Assembly (NCBI GenBank): GCA_964523405.1
Contig: CAZGAQ010000040.1
Location: forward strand, 1 to 49,458
Length of the DNA: 49,458 bases
Source: CAZGAQ01 sp964523405
GTDB lineage: Bacteria > Planctomycetota > Phycisphaerae > UBA1845 > Fen-1342
Direction of reading: 5' to 3'
Shown: positions 22,807-30,936 of the stretch, in pieces
Position numbering within the stretch: position 1 is the first letter of the stretch
Layout of the letters: every line of letters begins with the position of its first letter
Program-made: the position numbers and the translations under genes
Notes under the pieces: model-generated
What the model was told of the DNA's origin: nothing
Seen by the model: only the letters and a program-made list of their open reading frames with translations
Databases searched by the model: none

Positions 22807-24057
22807 CTACGCCTCGTCCAGCACCTCGATCGGGCCGAAGCTCTTGCCTTCGAGGAACTCCAGCGACGCGCCGCCGCCGGTGCTCACGTGGCTGACCTTC
22901 TCGGCCAGGCCGGCCTGCTCGATGGCGGCCGCACTGTCCCCGCCGCCGATGATCGTGACGGCGCCCTTGCCGGTAGCGTCGGCGATCAGATGCGCGACGG
23001 TGAAGGTGCCCTTCTCAAACGGCTTCGTCTCGAACGCGCCGACGGGGCCGTTCCAGACGATCGTGCCGGCCCCGCCGATGAACTTCTTGAACATCTCCAG
23101 CGACTTGGGACCGATGTCGAGGCCCATCAGGTCGGCCGGGATGCTGCCTTCGATCACCTTCGCCGCGACGCCTTCCTTCAGCTCGGCCGCGCAGACCGAG
23201 TCGACGGGCAGGTGCAGCTTGCCGCCGGCTTTGGCGAGCAGGTCCTTGGCGAGGTCGATCTTGTCGGCTTCGCACAGGCTCTTGCCGATCTGCTTGCCCT
23301 GCGCGGCCCAGAACGTATAGGTCATGGCGCCGCCGATAAGGATCTGGTCGACCTTCGCGAGCAGGCTGGTGATGACGCCGATCTTGTCGCTGACCTTGGC
23401 GCCGCCGAGGATCGCGACGAACGGGCGCTTCGGGGTCTGGAGCGCTTCGCCGAGGTACTTCAGTTCCTTCTCGACGAGGAAGCCCAGGGCGCGCGTGCCG
23501 GCCGGCAGCGCTTTGGGCACGTCGTACATGCTGACGTGCTTGCGGTGGCAGGTGCCGAAGGCGTCGTTGACGTAGAGCTCGCCGAGCCTGGACAGCCCGT
23601 TCACGAGGTCCATGCGCTTGGCGTCCTGCTCGGGGGTGAGCTTCTTGTCGGGGTTCTTCTTGGCCTTGTCGATGATGTCCTCGCCCTTGTGGAAGCGCAC
23701 GTTCTCGAGCAGGAGGACTTCGCCGTCCTTCAGCTTGGCAACCGCGGCTTCGACGTCGGGGCCGATGACCTTGCCGGCGAACTGAACGGGCTTGCCGAGC
23801 AGTTGGCTCATCTTGTCCGCCACGGGCTTAAGGGAGAACTTGGCGTCCTCGGCGGGGTCACCGGTGGGCCGGCCGAGGTGGCTGGCGACGATCGCCCGTC
23901 CGCCGCTATCGAGCACGAACTTCAGTGTCGGCAAGAACATACGGATGCGGCGGTCGTCGGTGACGTGCTGCTGCTTGTCGAGGGGGACATTCAGGTCGGC
24001 ACGGATGAAGACACGGCGACCTTTGACGCTCAGGTTGCGGACGGACTTCTTCGCCAT
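22807..24057 (-). CDS. pgk: Phosphoglycerate kinase
   Basis: 416 aa. Transfers phosphate from 1,3-bisphosphoglycerate to ADP. Seen: RVFIRADLNVPLD near the start, VASHLGRP, the hinge and substrate residues in VNDAFGTCHRKHVS, the PGK core FVAILGGAKVSDKI, VWNGPVGAFE, and the C-terminal nucleotide-binding TIIGGGDSAAA with STGGGASLEFLEG. An extra charged segment of about 15 residues (AKKNPDKKLTPEQD, near 135) precedes the DAFG region. The ATG at 24057 has AGGA upstream; an in-frame ATG at 24072 is possible. It follows gap by 80 nt, the common gap-pgk order. Confidence 0.97.
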   Translation of the reverse strand: MAKKSVRNLSVKGRRVFIRADLNVPLDKQQHVTDDRRIRMFLPTLKFVLDSGGRAIVASHLGRPTGDPAEDAKFSLKPVADKMSQLLGKPVQFAGKVIGPDVEAAVAKLKDGEVLLLENVRFHKGEDIIDKAKKNPDKKLTPEQDAKRMDLVNGLSRLGELYVNDAFGTCHRKHVSMYDVPKALPAGTRALGFLVEKELKYLGEALQTPKRPFVAILGGAKVSDKIGVITSLLAKVDQILIGGAMTYTFWAAQGKQIGKSLCEADKIDLAKDLLAKAGGKLHLPVDSVCAAELKEGVAAKVIEGSIPADLMGLDIGPKSLEMFKKFIGGAGTIVWNGPVGAFETKPFEKGTFTVAHLIADATGKGAVTIIGGGDSAAAIEQAGLAEKVSHVSTGGGASLEFLEGKSFGPIEVLDEA

Positions 24058-24137
24058 GGCAAAGTTCCTCATTGAGATGCGGCCCATCCACAGGGACGGG
24101 CCGCGCCGCAGTCTGGGTATCTTACGATCCGGGGGGC

Positions 24138-25157
24138 CTAACGCAAACCGTCCTTGGCGGCCATGAGCTTGATCAGGTCCACCACGCGGGTCGAGTAGCC
24201 GAACTCGTTGTCGTACCAGCTCACGAGCTTGAAGAAGCGGCTGTTGAGCTCGATCGAGGCCTTCGAGTCGTAAATGCTTGACAGCGTGCAACCTATGAAG
24301 TCGGAGCTGCACACTTCCTCGTCGGTGTAGCCCATGATGCCCTTCATCTTGCCGGCGGCGGCGGCCTTGACGGCCTCGTTGATGGCGGCCAGGGAGGTTT
24401 CCTTGGTCGTGCGCACGGTCAGGTCGACGGCCGAGACGTCCAGGGTCGGGACGCGGAAGGCCATGCCGGTGAGCTTGCCCTTCAGCTCGGGGATGCACAG
24501 GGTGACGGCCTTCGCGGCGCCGGTGCTGGAGGGGATGATGTTGTAGCTGGCCGCCCGCCCGCCGCGCCAGTCCTTCTTGGACGGGCCGTCGACGGTCTTC
24601 TGGGTGGCGGTGATGCTGTGGACGGTCGTCATGAGGCCTTCGTCGATGCCGAAGTTGTCGTTGACGATCTTGGCCAGCGGCGCCAGGCAATTGGTGGTGC
24701 AGCTCGCGTTGGAGACGATCGTGTCGTTGGCGGGGTTGTACTTCTCGTCGTTGACGCCGAGGACGAACGTCGGGATGTCCTTGTCCTTGGCGGGAGCGGA
24801 GATCACGACGCGCTTCGCACCGGCGGTCAGGTGCTTGCCAGCGTCGGCGCGGGTGGTGAACAGGCCGGTCGATTCGATGACGTAATCAACCTTCAGGGCC
24901 TTCCACGGCAGGACGGCGGGGTCCTTCTCGGCGAGGCACTTGATTTCCTTGCCGTCGACCTTGATCGAGTTCTCGGTGTGGCCGACTTCGCCGGCATAGC
25001 GCCCGTGCACCGTATCGTACTTGAAGAGGTACGCCAGGTTGTCGGACGGGACGAGGTCGTTGACGGCCACGAACTCGATGTCCTTGTGCTTGAGCCCTGC
25101 CCGTACGACAAGGCGGCCGATGCGACCGAAGCCGTTGATGCCGATCCGAATCGCCAT
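24138..25157 (-). CDS. gap: Glyceraldehyde-3-phosphate dehydrogenase (type I)
   Basis: 339 aa. Oxidises glyceraldehyde 3-phosphate with NAD and phosphate. Seen: the Rossmann start IGINGFGRIGRL, VNDL near residue 34 with Asp that favours NAD over NADP, catalytic SNASCTTNC with Cys153 and partner His180 in TTVHSIT, and the C-terminal VSWYDNEFGYSTRVVDL. AAGGAG lies 8 nt before the ATG. A promoter-like pair is found about 100 nt upstream. It is expected to be expressed with pgk. Confidence 0.97.
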   Translation of the reverse strand: MAIRIGINGFGRIGRLVVRAGLKHKDIEFVAVNDLVPSDNLAYLFKYDTVHGRYAGEVGHTENSIKVDGKEIKCLAEKDPAVLPWKALKVDYVIESTGLFTTRADAGKHLTAGAKRVVISAPAKDKDIPTFVLGVNDEKYNPANDTIVSNASCTTNCLAPLAKIVNDNFGIDEGLMTTVHSITATQKTVDGPSKKDWRGGRAASYNIIPSSTGAAKAVTLCIPELKGKLTGMAFRVPTLDVSAVDLTVRTTKETSLAAINEAVKAAAAGKMKGIMGYTDEEVCSSDFIGCTLSSIYDSKASIELNSRFFKLVSWYDNEFGYSTRVVDLIKLMAAKDGLR

Positions 25158-25251
25158 TGCGCTTACTCCTTGGCTGTGGCACGGGCCATACGCCCGCGAC
25201 CGTCTGTTGCCTGCTGCGGCACCGGCCGATGCCCGCCGCACAGAGCCCCGT

Positions 25252-25280
25252 AGTTTCCAGGTGCGTGCCAGACCTGTCAA
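25252..25280 (-). promoter_or_regulatory. Candidate promoter of gap-pgk
   Basis: On the minus strand TTGACA (25280-25275) is followed after 17 nt by GAAACT (25257-25252). The -35 is perfect and the -10 is weak (3 of 6). The predicted leader to the gap ATG is about 88 nt. Confidence 0.42.
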
Positions 25281-25342
25281 GACGAAGTGCCGGCCGCGCC
25301 CGGTCGGCGCGGGGTTTTCGCGCGTGCAGCGTGTGAACGTTG

Positions 25343-25353
25343 TGAATTATTCA
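25343..25353. promoter_or_regulatory. AT-rich palindrome upstream of gap
   Basis: TGAATTATTCA is a perfect 11-bp palindrome in an AT-rich island inside a GC-rich gap, about 65 nt upstream of the proposed gap -35. It is flanked by AGCGT and ACGCT, which could extend the symmetry. A regulator site is possible but unproven. Confidence 0.28.
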
Positions 25354-25450
25354 TGATGAACGCTGCGATTTCGCGATCCGTAGGGGTGCAGGAGCGGGGA
25401 ATCTCGCGCAGGAAGTGCCGGGCGCGGGGCGCGGCATGCGGCATCCGGCG

Positions 25451-25816
25451 TCAATCCGCGTCGCGCCGCGCGCTTTCCGGCGTGAACGCGGGCACGCACA
25501 CGGAAAGGTACTCGGCGCCGTCCGGGCTCGGCGTGCTGTAGCGCACCCACTCCCCCGCCGCGGCGTGCACGGCTTGTCCGGCCTGCACGTCGAGCGTGCC
25601 GCCCCGGTACTCCACGCGGACCATGCCGCTGAGCACCAGTGTGTACTCGTCAAACGTCGGCGTTTGCCCGGGCTCGCGCCAGCCGGCCGGACTGCGCATG
25701 TGCGCGAGGCTCACACCGGGTGTGCGCGTACTGACCTGACCGACGTACTCGTTGATCAGCTTGGGCGGCGTGCCGGCCGCCGTGACGCGTGTCGGTGTGG
25801 CGATCAGCTTGGGCAT
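25451..25816 (-). CDS. Cupin-domain protein
   Basis: 121 aa single-domain cupin. The barrel core is visible as FDEYTLVLSGMVRVEYRGG followed by TLDVQAGQAVHAAAGEWVRY and the C-terminal strand YLSVCVPAFTP. The first cupin motif lacks the usual His-x-His (it reads TFDEYTLVL), so it may not bind metal as classical cupins do. GGGAG lies before the ATG. Such small cupins often serve as ligand-binding or isomerase-like proteins; no neighbour defines its substrate. It is transcribed divergently from the SMR exporter. Confidence 0.8.
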   Translation of the reverse strand: MPKLIATPTRVTAAGTPPKLINEYVGQVSTRTPGVSLAHMRSPAGWREPGQTPTFDEYTLVLSGMVRVEYRGGTLDVQAGQAVHAAAGEWVRYSTPSPDGAEYLSVCVPAFTPESARRDAD

Positions 25817-25922
25817 GACAGCTCCCGCGCAGGGCCCGGCTCTCTGCGTGCGGTCGTATTCTGCAGGCGGGTGACAGGACGTGCAATGGGGCGGGTGCCG
25901 GCGGGCGCTTTCGGCCGGGGCC

Positions 25923-25951
25923 GTGAAAGCGTGGCGGGCGTGCCCTACACT
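25923..25951 (+). promoter_or_regulatory. Candidate promoter of the SMR exporter gene
   Basis: GTGAAA (25923-25928) and TACACT (25946-25951) are separated by 17 nt, about 40 nt before the ATG. No guanidine riboswitch fold is apparent in the short leader. Confidence 0.4.
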
Positions 25952-25993
25952 ATGCGGGCGCCAGGGGGACCTGCGCGGCTTTGGGAGCGTGCG

Positions 25994-26317
25994 ATGGCCT
26001 GGGTCTACTTGCTGTGTGCGGGCCTGTTCGAGGTGGCTTGGGCGGTGGGGCTGAAATCCACACGGGGATTCACGCAGTTTTGGCCGACCGTCGGGGTGGT
26101 GGCGGCGATGGGCGCGAGTCTGTACCTGCTGGGGTTGGCCGTGCGGCACCTGCCCATCGGGACCGCCTACGCGGTGTGGACGGGGATCGGGGCGCTGGGC
26201 ACGGCGGTGTGCGGGATGGTGCTACTCGGCGAAGCGCGCGACTGGCCGCGGCTGGCCTGTCTGGGGCTCATCCTCGTGGGGATCGTCGGGCTGCGGGCGG
26301 TCACCGGGCGCGCGTGA
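25994..26317 (+). CDS. sugE: Small multidrug resistance family exporter, Gdx/SugE type
   Basis: 107 aa, four membrane helices, the standard SMR size. MAWVYLLCAGLFEVAWAVGL carries Glu13, the essential proton/substrate-coupling residue, followed by KSTRGFT, which resembles the Gdx (guanidinium exporter, formerly SugE) subtype more than the EmrE subtype. HLPIGTAYAVWTGIGALGT is the conserved third helix. GGGAG precedes the ATG. Gdx proteins work as dual-topology dimers exporting guanidinium in exchange for protons; the subtype call is by eye. It runs convergently into the next gene. Confidence 0.9.
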   Translation: MAWVYLLCAGLFEVAWAVGLKSTRGFTQFWPTVGVVAAMGASLYLLGLAVRHLPIGTAYAVWTGIGALGTAVCGMVLLGEARDWPRLACLGLILVGIVGLRAVTGRA

Positions 26318-26328
26318 AATCCGCCGCA

Positions 26329-26856
26329 TCAGGCGCGGGCATCGGCGCGCCGGCGCGGCGTCTTTTCGTTGCCATCGATCGCATCGACGATGGCGTGATC
26401 ATCCGGGAAGCGCTCGCGGAGGAACGGCAACACCAGGCCGAGTTCCTGCTTTTCGAAGGGATGCATATCCGGCGTGACCTGGTCCGCGCTGGCCAGCCAA
26501 TCCGCCCAGCGCGGCAGCGGAATGCGCACGTCACTGCCGATCGCATACAGGCGCAGCGAGACCTGCTCGATGCCGCGCGCGGGATTCACGGAGATGTACA
26601 CGCGTTCGTCTTTGTGCACGGCCCACCAGAAGGGATTCTTGTGGTTGGCCTCCACCCAGGCGTCGACGTAGTGGCGGGCAAAGCGCGGGCGCTCGGGCCA
26701 GCGGGCGTAGCATTCCCAATGAAGCGGGGCGTTACAGAAATGTGTCAGCGGATCGCCCGTCGGCAGAAAAGCGCCCGTGGCACGAAAGAGCTGTCGCGGC
26801 GATGAAATCTCCGCGTTACACAATGCGCACTTCAGTTCCGGTAGGCGAGCCGTCAT
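26329..26856 (-). CDS. Uncharacterised protein with N-terminal Cys/His metal-site motif
   Basis: 175 aa, no family recognised. The N-terminus has Cys10 and Cys13 (CALCNAEI), then Cys41, His46 and Cys49 (FCNAPLHWECY), a pattern that could bind one zinc ion. The remainder is rich in aromatic residues (WEANHKNPFWWAVHKDERVY) and Arg/Pro, with WADWLASAD later. No signal peptide or membrane segment is visible. GGAGAG precedes the ATG, and codon style matches the neighbours. It is convergent with the SMR gene, 11 nt apart. Confidence 0.75.
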   Translation of the reverse strand: MTARLPELKCALCNAEISSPRQLFRATGAFLPTGDPLTHFCNAPLHWECYARWPERPRFARHYVDAWVEANHKNPFWWAVHKDERVYISVNPARGIEQVSLRLYAIGSDVRIPLPRWADWLASADQVTPDMHPFEKQELGLVLPFLRERFPDDHAIVDAIDGNEKTPRRRADARA

Positions 26857-27016
26857 GCGCTCTCCAGCCTCTCTAGCGCAGCAGACCGCGCGAGGGTCGA
26901 CGTGTTCAAGGGCAGTATAATCGCGGGGCCGGCGTGAGACGCAAGGGGCCGCGTGACGGAATGCGCTGCGCGCGGCAGGTGAGCCCGCTGCGAACGCCGA
27001 ATCAACGACTCTTGGC

Positions 27017-27062
27017 AAATAAAAAAGAGGGCACCGAGGGCCTGAGGCGTCCCGGTGCTCTC
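27017..27062 (-). terminator. Rho-independent terminator
   Basis: On the minus strand the hairpin GAGAGCACCGGG / CCCTCGGTGCCCTC (27062-27027, loop around ACGCCTCAGG) is followed at once by TTTTTTATTT (27026-27017). This is a textbook intrinsic terminator, and it would serve both the small RNA and any read-through from the redox operon. Confidence 0.85.
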
Positions 27063-27078
27063 CGGAGGGGAAAGAAGC
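27017..27078 (-). ncRNA. Candidate small RNA of about 60 nt
   Basis: A strong promoter pair (27085-27112) is followed, with a start near 27078, by a pyrimidine-rich 5' segment (GCTTCTTTCCCCTCC) and then the terminator hairpin and U-run. This promoter-short transcript-terminator arrangement is the hallmark of a free-standing small RNA. The single-stranded UUUCCCCUCC is anti-Shine-Dalgarno-complementary in sense (it could pair with GGAGG ribosome sites), suggesting a base-pairing regulator; this is inference. A reading frame starting at ATG 27080 runs through the terminator and is not considered a gene. Confidence 0.55.
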
Positions 27079-27084
27079 ATACGT

Positions 27085-27112
27085 AGTGTAGGAGACCCCT
27101 CCAGAAAGTCAA
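27085..27112 (-). promoter_or_regulatory. Sigma-70-type promoter of the small RNA
   Basis: TTGACT (27112-27107), 16-nt spacer, TACACT (27090-27085), with A-rich sequence (GATAAAACG, AAAAAAA) just upstream that could act as an UP element. It is among the best promoter matches in the window. Confidence 0.65.
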
Positions 27113-27277
27113 TAGCGTTTTATCGGCCGCACGGTTTTTTTCGGACGCAAATTGTAAACCGGACCTTCTTAATCGGCCTAGCGAGCATAAGGGCAATACC
27201 GTAACCGCTTTACGGATCATGCCGCGTCATCACGGACGCATCTTTATGTCTACCGACGATAGCGGAATTTTACGCAA

Positions 27278-28051
27278 TCACTGCGCGTCGCGTGCCGCCG
27301 CGCGCGACGGCGAGTCCGGCCCGTCGGCATCGACCGGGCCTCCCGAGCGAGTGATGCGACGTACGGTCAGCGCTCCGGTGGGACATGCGCCCGCTACGCG
27401 GCGCGCAGTTTTTTTCACTGCCTCCGCAAGAACACCGTTCAGAGGCACGTCGACGCGCACGTCGAAGCCGCGGCCGATCATCGTCAGCCCGAGCGGCTCG
27501 CCGGCCTGCTGGGTGAGCTGCACGCAGATCCCGCACAGGATGCACTTGGCGGGCTCGTAGGTGATTTCGGGATGATCGTATGTGCGCGGCGCGATCGCGC
27601 GCTGCTGGCCGCGAAAACGCGCGGGGTCGGCACCGTAGGCCTGGGCGTACTTGCGCAGCCGACAGTAGGGGTGCTTCTCGCACGCGCAGGTCAGCGGCGG
27701 CTGCGTGCAATCCTGCCATTCATCGACGGGCGTGGGATCGTCCGCGCTGAGGCGCCGCGCGCCGGCGTGGTCGCTGAGCAGCAGCTCCAAGGCCGTGCGT
27801 CGCAGCGCGCGGACCTCCGGGGTCTCACTCTCGACAACCAGACCGTCTTCCGCCGGCGTCGCGCAGGACGGCACGATGCTCCCCGTGGCGGTGACCTTCA
27901 TCACGCACGCCATGCACGACGTGTTCGGCGTGCAGGCCGGATGGTAGCACAAGGCCGGCACGTCGATACCGAGCTTGCGGGCCGCGGCCAGCAGATTGCT
28001 GCCCGGCACGACCTCAACCTCGCGACCATCAATCACAACACGCGGCATCAT
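27278..28051 (-). CDS. HoxU/NuoG N-terminal-like iron-sulfur protein
   Basis: 257 aa. Residues 1-75 form a 2Fe-2S ferredoxin domain (Cys35 in CYHP, Cys46, Cys49, Cys63), followed by a segment like the NuoG His-Cys cluster region but altered (CTQPPLTCACEKHPYC at 115-130), then FeS cysteines 170, 173 and 176 (CILCGIC) with Cys223 (ACPTGAL). This is the layout of the electron-carrying subunit of NAD-linked hydrogenases (HoxU) and the NuoG N-terminus, without any catalytic domain. It is the last gene of the operon; its ATG overlaps the upstream stop. Expected role: takes electrons from, or gives them to, the NuoEF-type protein in the cytoplasm. The final acceptor is not encoded here. Confidence 0.85.
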   Translation of the reverse strand: MMPRVVIDGREVEVVPGSNLLAAARKLGIDVPALCYHPACTPNTSCMACVMKVTATGSIVPSCATPAEDGLVVESETPEVRALRRTALELLLSDHAGARRLSADDPTPVDEWQDCTQPPLTCACEKHPYCRLRKYAQAYGADPARFRGQQRAIAPRTYDHPEITYEPAKCILCGICVQLTQQAGEPLGLTMIGRGFDVRVDVPLNGVLAEAVKKTARRVAGACPTGALTVRRITRSGGPVDADGPDSPSRAAARDAQ

Positions 28052-30936
28052 TCCACCACGATGGCCTGTTCGGGGCAGCGCGCGCGGCACACGTCGCAGC
28101 GCGTGCACTTGTCCACGTCAATCGCGTGGCGCCGATAGGGACGCAGCTCAATCGCCGCGGCCGGGCAATGCTGCGCACACAACGTGCAGCCGGTGCAGGT
28201 TTCCGTCACGCGGTAGCGAATCAATGCCGGGCACTTGCCGGCCGGGCAACGTCCTGCCAGATGCGCCTCGTATTCGTGGCGGAAATAGCGCAGCGTCGTC
28301 AGCACAGGATTGGGCGCCGTCTTGCCCAGGCCGCACAGGCTCAACTGCTGCGTGGCGGCGGCGAGTTGTTCGAGCGCGCCCAGATCATCCGCGCGGCCCT
28401 GTCCGGCGCACAGGCGCTCCAGGATTTCGAGCATGCGGTGCGTGCCGACGCGGCACGGCACGCACTTACCGCACGACTGCCCCTGCGTGAAGCTGAGGAA
28501 ATAGCGGGCGATGTCGACCATGCAGTCCGTGTCGTCAAGCACCACGAGCCCACCCGAGCCCATCATCGCCCCCACCGCCTGCAGCGCCTCGAAGTCCACG
28601 GGCGTGTCGGCCAATGCGGCCGGAATGCACCCGCCGGACGGACCGCCGATCTGCACGGCCTTGAACTGCCGCACGCGGCGCGGCGTGGTCGCCGTGCCGT
28701 CCGCGCAGTTCGGCGAAGGCTCCGGCTGCCTGATGCCCCCGCCAATGTCGTTGACGATCGTGCCGATCGTGATGCCCATGGGCACTTCGATCAAGCCGCC
28801 GCGCGCGATCTTTCCAGCCAGCGCAAAGACCTTGGTGCCCTTGCTGGTCGCCGTGCCGAGCTGCGCAAAGCGCGGGGCCCCGTTCCGTACGATCCACGGC
28901 ACGAGCGACAAAGTCTCGACGTTGTTCACGAGCGTCGGACGATCCCACAGTCCCTGCTCGGCCGGATACGGCGGGCGCAAGCGCGGCAGCCCGCGCTCGC
29001 CCTGCAGCGAGGCGATCAGCGCGGTCTCTTCGCCGCACACGAAGGCACCGGCGCCCTGCACGACGCGCACGGGGATCGGCAAGAGCCCGCGCTCGGTGCA
29101 GCGCCGTACGGCCGCGGTGATGCGCTCGACGGCCAGCGGGTATTCCGCGCGGATGTACAGCAGGCCTTCGGTTGCACCGACCGCGAGGGCGGCGATCGCC
29201 AGTCCTTCAATCACGCGGTATGGATATGACTCCATCAACATGCGGTCCATGAACGCGCCGGGGTCGCCCTCGTCGCCGTTGCAGATCACGTACTTCGGCC
29301 CGGAGCCATCCGCCTGCTGCACCTTGGTCCACTTCAGCCAGGTCGGGAAGCCCGCCCCACCACGGCCGCGCAAGCCGCTCGCCTTGATTTCGTCGATGAG
29401 CTGAGCGGGGGTGCGCTCCTGCTGCGCGCGGGTCAGCGCGGTGAAGCCCGCGTGCGCGACGTACTCGTCCAAGTCGAGCGGGTCGAGGGCGCCACACAGC
29501 TCCGTCGCGATGTGGACTTGGCGATCCAGGAACGCGGCCACGGGCGGATCACGCAGCTCGATTGTGCGCGCTGGCGGTGGCAGGGCCCTGCTCTGGTTGA
29601 GCGCGGTGGCGACATCGCCGAGCGCGGCCCGCACCCGTTGCCCCAAGGGGGCCCGAAAGTGCTTCCGGACAATCTGCCGCGCTTGCTGCGGCCGCACACG
29701 CGTGTAGATCGTGTTGCCGGTCGTCGCGCCGGCGTGCCCGTTCAGCTCGGCGACGCCCCCACCGTTGCCGCCCGTCGCGGCCACAATCTCGACGAACGGC
29801 GTCTGGTGGCACATGCCGACACAACCCACCCGCTTCACCGCCACCCCGACGCGCGCGGCGGCCAGAGCGTCGTGCAAGGCCGCATAGACCGCCCCGCTGC
29901 CGTTCGCGACGCAGCACGAGCCGAGGCCGATGCGAATCTCGCGGATGCCGTGCGCGGCACGACCGCCCGATGCGGTGGTTGGCAGCCGTGGACGAGCACG
30001 GGGTACCGACGCTGCAGGCGGGCGTTGCACGAGCTCTACAGCGGTATCCGCGGGCACGTGTCCGTGCGTCACCCCGTCCACCTGCACGACCGGCGCCAGC
30101 GTGCAACAGCCCAGGCACGGCACTTGCTGGAGCGTGAAGCGGCCCTGCGCGTCGGTGTCGCCGCCGGCGGGAATGTGCAGGCGTCGCCGGAGTTCGTTGG
30201 TGATCAGCGGTGCCCCGGCCACGTGGCAGGCCGTGCCATGACAGACGGTGACCAGGTGCTCACCGACGGGCCGGTCACGGAACTGCGTGTAGAACGACGC
30301 GACGCCGGCGAGCTGCGCGAGCGTGATGTCCGTCAGATCGCAGACGCGCCGCAACGCCGCGGCCGGCAAGTAGCGATAGTGCCGCTGCAACTCGTGCAGG
30401 ATGGGGATGGCGGCGTCCGCGGCGCGGCCGGTGCGCGCCACGATGGCGTCGACGGGGGCGAGATCGACCGCGGCTTCCGCCTGATCGGCCGCAGGGGGAC
30501 GACACGTACACACGTGCCCTTCACCGGCGGACTCGGGTGAGCGCGCGTCCGGCTCAGCCGCAACGATTGCTCGCCGATGCAGCTCGACAACCCGCCGCGG
30601 CGGCGCGAGTTCGCGCTGGCGCAGGGCGGCATGCAGCTTGAGGCTGACCAGGCCGACCGCGGTGGCGACCACGAGTGTCCAACCAAGCCGCGCGTCGCTC
30701 TGGCGCCGCGCCAGCGTAGCCGCGGTAACGCGATCGTAGCGCGCCTGCAGCGTGAGCGCGGCGCCGGCATCTTCCTGCACTTGCTTGCGCAGCACCGCCA
30801 CAGCGCTGCGGTCTGCCACGTCGGCCTGGTGCGCAGCCAAGGATGTCTGCACCAGCCGAAACGCCGTCACCCCCGCGACTGCAACCGCCGCGAGCGTCAC
30901 GCCGAGCAACAGCCATCGGGCGAGCGTTCGCATCAT
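28048..30936 (-). CDS. Membrane-anchored NuoE-NuoF-ferredoxin fusion (NADH-oxidising module)
   Basis: 962 aa multidomain protein. Residues 7-29 and 86-104 are predicted membrane helices; basic flanks place both ends in the cytoplasm. Residues 160-305 are a NuoE thioredoxin-like 2Fe-2S domain (Cys232, 237, 274, 278). Residues 335-425 are a second thioredoxin-like 2Fe-2S domain as in HydB/HoxF (LGSCCV, GCVGMC). Residues 450-890 are NuoF with the FMN/NADH sites (GLRGRGGAGFPTWLKW, NGDEGDPGAFMDR) and a 4Fe-4S cluster (Cys822, 825, 828, 868). Residues 905-962 hold two 4Fe-4S ferredoxin motifs (CTGCTLCAQHCP, CTRCDVCRARCP). It should oxidise NADH or reduce NAD and pass electrons through many clusters. 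The membrane anchor and the NuoE fusion are the unusual parts. Both ends overlap neighbouring genes by four bases. Confidence 0.9.
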   Translation of the reverse strand: MMRTLARWLLLGVTLAAVAVAGVTAFRLVQTSLAAHQADVADRSAVAVLRKQVQEDAGAALTLQARYDRVTAATLARRQSDARLGWTLVVATAVGLVSLKLHAALRQRELAPPRRVVELHRRAIVAAEPDARSPESAGEGHVCTCRPPAADQAEAAVDLAPVDAIVARTGRAADAAIPILHELQRHYRYLPAAALRRVCDLTDITLAQLAGVASFYTQFRDRPVGEHLVTVCHGTACHVAGAPLITNELRRRLHIPAGGDTDAQGRFTLQQVPCLGCCTLAPVVQVDGVTHGHVPADTAVELVQRPPAASVPRARPRLPTTASGGRAAHGIREIRIGLGSCCVANGSGAVYAALHDALAAARVGVAVKRVGCVGMCHQTPFVEIVAATGGNGGGVAELNGHAGATTGNTIYTRVRPQQARQIVRKHFRAPLGQRVRAALGDVATALNQSRALPPPARTIELRDPPVAAFLDRQVHIATELCGALDPLDLDEYVAHAGFTALTRAQQERTPAQLIDEIKASGLRGRGGAGFPTWLKWTKVQQADGSGPKYVICNGDEGDPGAFMDRMLMESYPYRVIEGLAIAALAVGATEGLLYIRAEYPLAVERITAAVRRCTERGLLPIPVRVVQGAGAFVCGEETALIASLQGERGLPRLRPPYPAEQGLWDRPTLVNNVETLSLVPWIVRNGAPRFAQLGTATSKGTKVFALAGKIARGGLIEVPMGITIGTIVNDIGGGIRQPEPSPNCADGTATTPRRVRQFKAVQIGGPSGGCIPAALADTPVDFEALQAVGAMMGSGGLVVLDDTDCMVDIARYFLSFTQGQSCGKCVPCRVGTHRMLEILERLCAGQGRADDLGALEQLAAATQQLSLCGLGKTAPNPVLTTLRYFRHEYEAHLAGRCPAGKCPALIRYRVTETCTGCTLCAQHCPAAAIELRPYRRHAIDVDKCTRCDVCRARCPEQAIVVE

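Larger units (their letters stand above)
26857..27277. other. Intergenic region containing a small RNA candidate
   Basis: About 420 bp without a supported protein gene. It contains the promoter-hairpin-terminator unit at 27017-27112. Right of this, 27113-27277 is more AT-rich than its surroundings and holds a 6-bp-stem hairpin (CCGTAA/TTACGG, 27199-27215). It is the 3' flank of the redox operon that ends at 27278. Confidence 0.6.

Noticed and set aside
25952..25993. Guanidine riboswitch ahead of the SMR exporter
   Set aside because: The leader is only about 40 nt and none of the ACGR-loop or ykkC-type conserved elements was seen.
26853..27080. 75-codon frame starting at an ATG just after the small-RNA promoter
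   Set aside because: It would be leaderless, runs straight through an intrinsic terminator, and overlaps the start of the upstream minus-strand gene; no conserved features.
27278..30936. NAD-linked hydrogenase
   Set aside because: The NuoE/NuoF/HoxU-like parts suggested one, but there is no H-cluster or NiFe large or small subunit in the operon or elsewhere in the window.
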